Assembly: GCA_017546705.1 (NCBI GenBank)
Contig: JAFYSB010000004.1
Span: forward strand, 1 to 58,598
Source: Paludibacteraceae bacterium
GTDB lineage: Bacteria; Bacteroidota; Bacteroidia; Bacteroidales; Paludibacteraceae
Length of the DNA stretch: 58,598 nt
Direction: 5' to 3'
The notes under the pieces were generated by a model. That model was not told the origin of the DNA, did no database searches, and was given only the letters and a program-made list of their open reading frames with translations. Both the position numbers and the translations under genes were made by a program. Shown in pieces: positions 54,494 through 58,598 of this stretch; within the stretch, counting starts at the first letter, position 1; every line of letters starts with the position of its first letter.

Positions 54494-55330
54494 TTATAAA
54501 TCTTTAACAAGACGAACAAAAAGTCTTTTTGAAGTGCTATTGAACATACTACACGTTGCATAATTTGCATCAAATCCATAGTAATAAGCATATACATGTG
54601 GAGAGTATTTTCCTTTTAAAGTTGAAGACCAATAATATCCCTCCGAATTTTCATTTCCATAACTATACATATTATCTTCTGTAACTGGTAAAAAGATTGC
54701 ACCCGATTCCTCTAACACAAGCCAATTTTCTAATGTTATTATTTGATGCTTTGCATAATCTTCTTCACTATGCCCAACAGCAACCCCACGTTTGAATAAT
54801 ACATTACTTGGACAAGTCCAATTATCTGGTAATAGGATAAATCCATTCATTCCATCTATTTGTGCCACAGAACACAGACTATCTGCATTTTTGCGTCCCT
54901 CTTTACCATCTGTTAGATAATGCCATTCTTCATTTGTCAATGTACGCCATGTGTTAGGTTTATCATTACCAATCTGATTGATTCCCCAATCTACAAAGTT
55001 AACAAATGCGGTATCTGGACTAAAAATATCAGTAGAAACTTTAGTAGGACAATTTCCTGTTCCCCAACAGAACAAATCTATCCAACCATCGTATGTAACG
55101 GATAAACTATCTTTTGGCACTTCCATCATACGCTCTAACTGACTTTCCGCAAAACGCCATTCATTATTTAGAGGATGATATTGCAAATTCCCCTTTGAAA
55201 AAAGAATCTTCTTGTGTTTAGAAACACTAAACGCCTTTGTTCTTTTTAAATCTGGATTATTCTGACTATCTGGACAACCTGTAAACACCAATGCCATTAG
55301 CACAATGGCTAAACAATTAAACTTTTTCAT
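54494..55330 (-). CDS. FGE/C-type-lectin-like lipoprotein, paralogue 3
   Basis: 278 residues. Its signal peptide is almost identical to that of paralogue 2 (MKKFNCLAIVLMALVFTGC). Shared motifs are ILFSKGNLQYHPLNNEWRFA, YDGWIDLFCWGTG, NTWRTLTNEEWHYL, MNGFILLPDNWTCP, LEESGAIFLPVTED, GYYWSSTLKG and SKRLFVRLVKDL. The gap to the next paralogue is the repeated ATACTAATAGATTTTTATTT block. Variation between paralogues clusters in the loop regions between motifs and near the end. Confidence 0.85.
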   Translation of the reverse strand: MKKFNCLAIVLMALVFTGCPDSQNNPDLKRTKAFSVSKHKKILFSKGNLQYHPLNNEWRFAESQLERMMEVPKDSLSVTYDGWIDLFCWGTGNCPTKVSTDIFSPDTAFVNFVDWGINQIGNDKPNTWRTLTNEEWHYLTDGKEGRKNADSLCSVAQIDGMNGFILLPDNWTCPSNVLFKRGVAVGHSEEDYAKHQIITLENWLVLEESGAIFLPVTEDNMYSYGNENSEGYYWSSTLKGKYSPHVYAYYYGFDANYATCSMFNSTSKRLFVRLVKDL

Positions 55331-55351
55331 ACTAATAGATTTTTATTTTAT

Positions 55352-56149
55352 TTATAAATCTTTAACTAAACGAACAGAAAGACCTAAATATCGATAATAA
55401 CGAGATGAGGAGGCAGAGTTTGACTCAAAATCAAGACACCACGCTCTGTCTATATCATATTCTGTAAACAACCAATAACACCCACGCTCCTGTACTTTAA
55501 AGACATATGTTCCGTTACGAATGCCTGAAGCAGGAAGAAATATAGCCCCATTTCGTTCTAATTTCAGCCAATTTTCTTTAGTTAAAATTTGTTTCTCACT
55601 ATACTGCATTCCCCATTTATCACACAATCCCGATTTGAATTGTATCCCACGGGGAGATTTCCAATTATCAGGCAATAATATCAAACCATTTACCCCATCA
55701 ACTTGGGCAACGCCATACAAATCATCCGCGTTGTTACGAAGATACCTGAGATAATGCCACTCCTTATCAGTCAATGTACGCCAATTATTGATAGTGTCGC
55801 TTTTTTTTATCATTTCACCCCAGTCAACAAATATCTGGTAATTATCACTAGTTCTAGTTGTATCAATAGGGTTAGCCCCGGTTCCCCAAGCAAACAAATC
55901 AATCCAACTATTGTAATTAGATGATATATTCGTATTTACTTCACCAATATAATCTGTTTGATTAGGTGCAAAACGCCATTCATCATTTAGAGGATGATAT
56001 TGCAAATTACCCTTAGAAAAACAAACTTTTTTATATTCAGAAACACTAAATGCATTAGTTTCGGTCAAACTTGGACTGTTCTGACTATCAGGACAACCAG
56101 CAAATACTAATGCCATTAGCACAATGGCTAAATAATTAAACTTTTTCAT
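55352..56149 (-). CDS. FGE/C-type-lectin-like lipoprotein, paralogue 2
   Basis: 265 residues. Lipobox FAGC (Cys19). Motifs: VCFSKGNLQYHPLNDEWRFA, NSWIDLFAWGTGANP, NNWRTLTDKEWHYLRYLR, VNGLILLPDNWKSP, LERNGAIFLPASG, GCYWLFTEYD and LGLSVRLVKDL. Its N-terminal third is nearly the same as that of paralogue 1, including NQTDYIG, which suggests recent duplication or gene conversion. Surface location through the lipid anchor is likely. Confidence 0.85.
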   Translation of the reverse strand: MKKFNYLAIVLMALVFAGCPDSQNSPSLTETNAFSVSEYKKVCFSKGNLQYHPLNDEWRFAPNQTDYIGEVNTNISSNYNSWIDLFAWGTGANPIDTTRTSDNYQIFVDWGEMIKKSDTINNWRTLTDKEWHYLRYLRNNADDLYGVAQVDGVNGLILLPDNWKSPRGIQFKSGLCDKWGMQYSEKQILTKENWLKLERNGAIFLPASGIRNGTYVFKVQERGCYWLFTEYDIDRAWCLDFESNSASSSRYYRYLGLSVRLVKDL

Positions 56150-56170
56150 ACTAATAGATTTTTATTTTAT

Positions 56171-56971
56171 TTATAAATTTTTAACGAGGCGGACGCTCAT
56201 ACCGACATAAGGGCTACAGATGCCAACACCTGCTTCATTAGAGTAGAGATAGAAATGACAACGAGTAAAACCATCATCTATTGTTGACGTCCAATAATGC
56301 CCATAAGTAGGTATAGAATTTACTACAGTTCCAATACGACTAAGTGCAGCAGGCAAAAATATCGCACCTGATTGTTCCAAAATTGCCCATTGTTCTGCGG
56401 TTAGTGTTTGATGTTGTCTATAAGCCTCAATACTTTGTTCATGATGAAAACTTGGCTTAAATATAATTCCTTGGGGAGCTTTCCAATTATCAGGAAGAAT
56501 GATTAAACCATTCACACCATTTACCTGAGCAATACCTTTAAGATTTTTCGCATTTTTACGACGGTCAAGTAGATATATCCATTCATCACTTGTCAAAGTG
56601 CGCCATGTACCCATCATATTACCTTCTATTTCATTTCTTCCCCAATCAGTGAAAATTTGATAATCGTTGTAATCATTGCTCACATTGGTAGGATTCGCTC
56701 CTGTTCCCCAACAGAATAAATCCACCCATCCATCATAATCAGGTGCAACATTGCTATTTGCATCACCAATATAATCGGTCTGGTTCGGAGCAAAACGCCA
56801 TTCATTGTTTAATGGATGATATTGCAAATTGCCTTTGGAAAAGATTACTTGTTTTTCTTTGTCAACAGAAAATGCCTTTATTCCGTTCGCATTTTTATTC
56901 ACATCACATCCTAAAAAAGCAAACGCACATGCTACTGCCAAAGTGGTCATAATTAATAGTTTTGTTTTCAT
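56171..56971 (-). CDS. FGE/C-type-lectin-like lipoprotein, paralogue 1
   Basis: 266 residues. It has a different signal peptide from the other three (MKTKLLIMTTLAVACAFAFL, then lipobox FLGC). Motifs: VIFSKGNLQYHPLNNEWRFA, NQTDYIGDANSN, YDGWVDLFCWGTGANP, GTWRTLTSDEWIYLLDRR, VNGLIILPDNWKAP, LEQSGAIFLPAALSR, GHYWTSTIDD and VGMSVRLVKNL. It is the first of the array, following the DUF3267-like gene by 17 nt. Confidence 0.85.
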   Translation of the reverse strand: MKTKLLIMTTLAVACAFAFLGCDVNKNANGIKAFSVDKEKQVIFSKGNLQYHPLNNEWRFAPNQTDYIGDANSNVAPDYDGWVDLFCWGTGANPTNVSNDYNDYQIFTDWGRNEIEGNMMGTWRTLTSDEWIYLLDRRKNAKNLKGIAQVNGVNGLIILPDNWKAPQGIIFKPSFHHEQSIEAYRQHQTLTAEQWAILEQSGAIFLPAALSRIGTVVNSIPTYGHYWTSTIDDGFTRCHFYLYSNEAGVGICSPYVGMSVRLVKNL

Positions 56972-56988
56972 AATTGTATTTTTTAGAG

Positions 56989-57477
56989 TTAGATTGATTG
57001 TTTAATTTCTTCAAATTCTTCATCAGTATCGAATAGAAAATATCCTGCTGTTGATGGATGGTCATAAACTTTCACAGATCCATCTTCCTTGCGCAATAAC
57101 CAAGCTATCCAAATATCTCCTATTGCTACAGTAATCCCTATCATGCCATATAACAACATAAGGCTATTCCCCAATATAAAAGACAAAATACTTGGTATGA
57201 TACCTAATAATATAAGTGGCATAAGTGTTACCCAGCGATATTGAGCAACAGTCAAAGGAACACCACAATGACAATAAGCCGCACATTTCTTCCACATCAT
57301 CCCAAACTTGAGATCCTTCCATTTTGCTTTGCCAACAACCATTGCGGTTAATCCGTGAATCAATTCATGAGGAATCATCAATAACACTCCAAACAAAACG
57401 GTACCGTACATAAATCCAAATAGTCCTCCCATTGTGCTTGTAATAATAGTACTTATGGTATTATTCGTATCAGGCAT
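56989..57477 (-). CDS. DUF3267-like membrane metalloprotease, C-terminal reading frame
   Basis: 162 residues as read from the ATG at 57477, with three or four hydrophobic segments and the zinc motif HELIHGL (HExxH) near residue 37, then KWKDLKFGMMWKKCAAYCHCG, as in DUF3267 membrane proteins. The first membrane segments of the family are not in this frame but in the ORF just upstream (57495-57650). One extra T in the T7 run at 57507-57513 would join the two into a single protein of about 219 residues. The intact protein would be a putative intramembrane or membrane-bound peptidase. Confidence 0.75.
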   Translation of the reverse strand: MPDTNNTISTIITSTMGGLFGFMYGTVLFGVLLMIPHELIHGLTAMVVGKAKWKDLKFGMMWKKCAAYCHCGVPLTVAQYRWVTLMPLILLGIIPSILSFILGNSLMLLYGMIGITVAIGDIWIAWLLRKEDGSVKVYDHPSTAGYFLFDTDEEFEEIKQSI

Positions 57478-57494
57478 TAACTCTACAAGATGAA

Positions 57495-57650
57495 CTATAC
57501 CCTTATAAAAAAAGTATTATCCAAATTTGTTATAAACTTTTCTGGGTGAATCCAATTAAATAGTGGAATTAAGACACCTGCTACGACAGCAGCCAAAAGC
57601 AAACTTAACAAATTCGCTTTCAAAAGACTAATTTCTGATTTTCTAATCAT
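57495..57650 (-). CDS. DUF3267-like protein, N-terminal reading frame (frameshifted)
   Basis: 51 codons from the ATG at 57650 (MIRKSEISLLKANLLSLLLA...), with one transmembrane segment. It ends TFFIRV at a TAG just after a T7 run. In the alternate frame after the run, YKGIVHLVELMPDT leads without a stop into the ORF at 56989-57477. An upstream in-frame ATG at 57863 lies inside structured RNA B and is rejected. It is the first gene after that RNA. Confidence 0.65.
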   Translation of the reverse strand: MIRKSEISLLKANLLSLLLAAVVAGVLIPLFNWIHPEKFITNLDNTFFIRV

Positions 57651-57700
57651 AATTGTGTTATTTTTAGCGATTGTTGACTCCATACAATCCGTGAATATAT

Positions 57701-58050
57701 AAAAAAAGCGTGGAGTCCGACTATTGCCGTTCCACGTATTGAGGCTCTCGCATTGCCCATCATCTTGAAACGACAACGCGAAGCCCACGCCGAATATAAA
57801 TATGCTCTCGTGCAATCTATTCATTACCTTAAGGTACGCGTATGCGCACGCGCATATACGCAAAAGGTGTACCCAATAGGCACAAGGAGGATAATCTATA
57901 TCCCGTAGGGCATCTATCGTTGCTGTGTTCCGAAGATGATTAGAAATTTGCGAGATTTCAATACATCAGAACAGAGCGCTAATAAACGCCTTTTTTAATA
58001 TGTCTGCAAAATCAGTTAATAGTTAATATTTCCCCATTAATCTGAAATTA
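57701..58050 (-). ncRNA. Structured RNA, copy B
   Basis: The core (57701-58007) aligns with copy A over its full length. It ends with the clear terminator CGTGGA...TCCACG plus seven T (57701-57707). The long-range stem is GUAUUGA/UCAAUAC with UCUCGCA/UGCGAGA; the second stem is AUCAUCUU/AAGAUGAU; CGAUAGAUGCC and the GGAUA/UAUCC hairpin are kept. The variable arm is GCG- and TAT-rich and pairs GGTAC with GTACC. Its 5' leader is shorter than that of A. It is directly upstream of the ten-gene lipoprotein operon. Ends are approximate. Confidence 0.82.
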
Positions 58051-58055
58051 CCCTG

Positions 58056-58087
58056 CAAAGGTACGGAAAAATTTGCAAGTGTGCAAA
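58056..58087 (-). promoter_or_regulatory. Promoter of structured RNA B and probably of the lipoprotein operon
   Basis: TACCTTTG at 58063-58056 and TTTG at 58087-58084 on the minus strand, spacer 20 nt. Confidence 0.85.
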
Positions 58088-58093
58088 TTTTTA

Positions 58094-58216
58094 AGGCGAA
58101 AAGTGAAAACTGAAAGGTGAAAGCTTGCAGTAGTAGCGGGAAGATACAGGGAAAGTATTGGATGGTAATAGACTGGTAACGGAGTGGTATCGAAGTGGTA
58201 ACGAGAAAGAAAGCGG
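58094..58216. repeat. Intergenic repeat module, right-end copy
   Basis: Shares GGGAAAGTATTGGATGGTAAT, GTATCGAAGTGGTAACGA and GAAAGAAAGCGGAAAGAA with 20461-20640, in the same position relative to the structured RNA promoter. Confidence 0.7.
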
Positions 58217-58278
58217 AAAGAAGTAGGTAGCCGGCAGGGGAAAGATAGGGTGTTCTCAGGTTAACAACTCGGTTATCC

Positions 58279-58312
58279 TACGTATATCTTACGTATATGT
58301 TACGTATATCCT
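58279..58312 (+). repeat. TACGTATAT tandem repeat
   Basis: Three imperfect 11- to 12-bp units of TACGTATATCTT, just inside the right terminal repeat. No gene lies between 58217 and 58322. Confidence 0.7.
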
Positions 58313-58322
58313 ACATAATTGA

Positions 58323-58460
58323 CGGTTCTTATTCAAATTTCGTGCAGGGGTAAGTACCGATTGAGCGAACACAATGGGATGAAAGCGCAATTACCCCATT
58401 CGTCACAATCAATTGAATATCAGTCGTTTTTTTGAAAAATACATACAAAAAAGTTAGGAT
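58323..58460 (+). repeat. Right copy of the 138-bp terminal inverted repeat
   Basis: Reverse complement of 1-138 with scattered differences. It starts CGGTTCTTATTCAAATTTCG and ends GTTAGGAT, and is followed by a promoter and an ORF start, so it looks like the 5' end of an insertion-sequence-like element. Confidence 0.7.
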
Positions 58461-58477
58461 TAATGAATGTTTTTTTG

Positions 58478-58485
58478 TATCTTTG
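58478..58485 (+). promoter_or_regulatory. -7 element of the truncated right-end ORF
   Basis: TATCTTTG, 40 nt before the ATG. No clear -33 element is found at the usual distance. Confidence 0.55.
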
Positions 58486-58525
58486 TAGTGCAAAAAAAAG
58501 TACCAACATTCACACCCTAACTCGC

Positions 58526-58598
58526 ATGCAAAATTACAACAAAAAATCGGAACGACCAAATTTTTCGCTACAAAATTTATTTAACGACCTCAAATTAG
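58526..58598 (+). CDS. Truncated ORF at the right edge, possibly a transposase start
   Basis: 24 complete codons starting MQNYNKKSERPNFSLQ, running off the window. It is rich in Asn and Lys and basic at the start. Its place inside a repeat present at both ends suggests a transposase, but too little is visible to name a family. Confidence 0.45.
   Translation, partial: MQNYNKKSERPNFSLQNLFNDLKL

Noticed and set aside
53559..56971. Remote VR copies of the DGR in the lectin-like paralogues
   Set aside because: Their 3' ends share only general fold-type motifs with the target. I found no stretch matching the TR with adenine-focused differences.
57651..57863. N-terminal extension of the DUF3267-like ORF
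   Set aside because: These codons lie in structured RNA B and its terminator.
1..58598. Whole window as a composite transposon
   Set aside because: The terminal repeats are outward-facing, and the content is largely housekeeping chromosomal genes. Ends of an assembled contig at repeats explain it better.

Overview
The window looks like chromosomal DNA of an uncultured member of the Bacteroidales. Its promoters have the Bacteroidetes form, a TTTG/CTTG element and a TAnnTTTG element, almost always 20 nt apart. Many products are signal-peptide lipoproteins, outer-membrane barrels or proteins with C-terminal sorting tails typical of the phylum, and there is a Wzc/Wza export pair. No tRNA, rRNA or CRISPR array is visible. 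Both ends are inverted copies of one 138-bp repeat; the right copy leads into a truncated ORF, so the window probably ends at mobile elements.

Layout. 1-10 kb: a plus-strand housekeeping run (pheT, a 37-codon ORF, purN, bcp, nadC, an Xaa-Pro aminopeptidase, an acyl-CoA ligase, an NhaC-type antiporter). 10-14 kb, minus: an AAA/DUF4143 ATPase, an LPP20-like secreted protein and a protein-kinase-like orphan. 13.9-20.4 kb, minus: a complete diversity-generating retroelement (DGR) at the end of an operon of secreted LPP20/CsgG-like proteins. 20.9-29 kb: deoD and a PCMD protein (plus), then kdsB and a capsule export/biosynthesis cluster (minus). 28.6-34.9 kb, plus: a 2-hydroxyacid dehydrogenase, pepT, gcvT, a metallo-beta-lactamase-fold enzyme, a dolichol-phosphate-mannose synthase-like transferase and an M23 lipoprotein. 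34.9-48 kb, minus: apbE, an outer-membrane protein, era, a C10 protease, an M16 protease and a secreted alpha-amylase. 48-49.1 kb: mnmA (plus). 49.1-57.7 kb, minus: an SPFH protein, PrsW and a long operon of small lipoproteins with four tandem FGE/C-type-lectin-like paralogues.

Two systems stand out. The DGR has a 134-bp template (TR) and a 134-bp variable repeat (VR) that differ at 19 positions. Eighteen of these are template adenines, and all 13 template Asn codons are changed. The variable protein joins a CsgG-like N-terminal domain to an FGE/C-type-lectin domain, a layout that suggests a diversified binding protein held at the cell envelope.

The second is a structured RNA in three copies (20.0-20.4, 41.4-41.76 and 57.7-58.05 kb, all minus). 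The copies share promoter geometry, a long-range stem with compensatory changes, a second covarying stem and an invariant 11-nt segment. Two copies end in terminator-like hairpins directly upstream of the two large surface-protein operons, one of which is the DGR operon, and I see no other promoter for those operons. I cannot assign this RNA to a known family by eye; it could be a leader that controls surface-protein expression or a free regulatory RNA.

Short text-like repeats occur between genes and, in frame, inside pheT, the aminopeptidase gene and mnmA.
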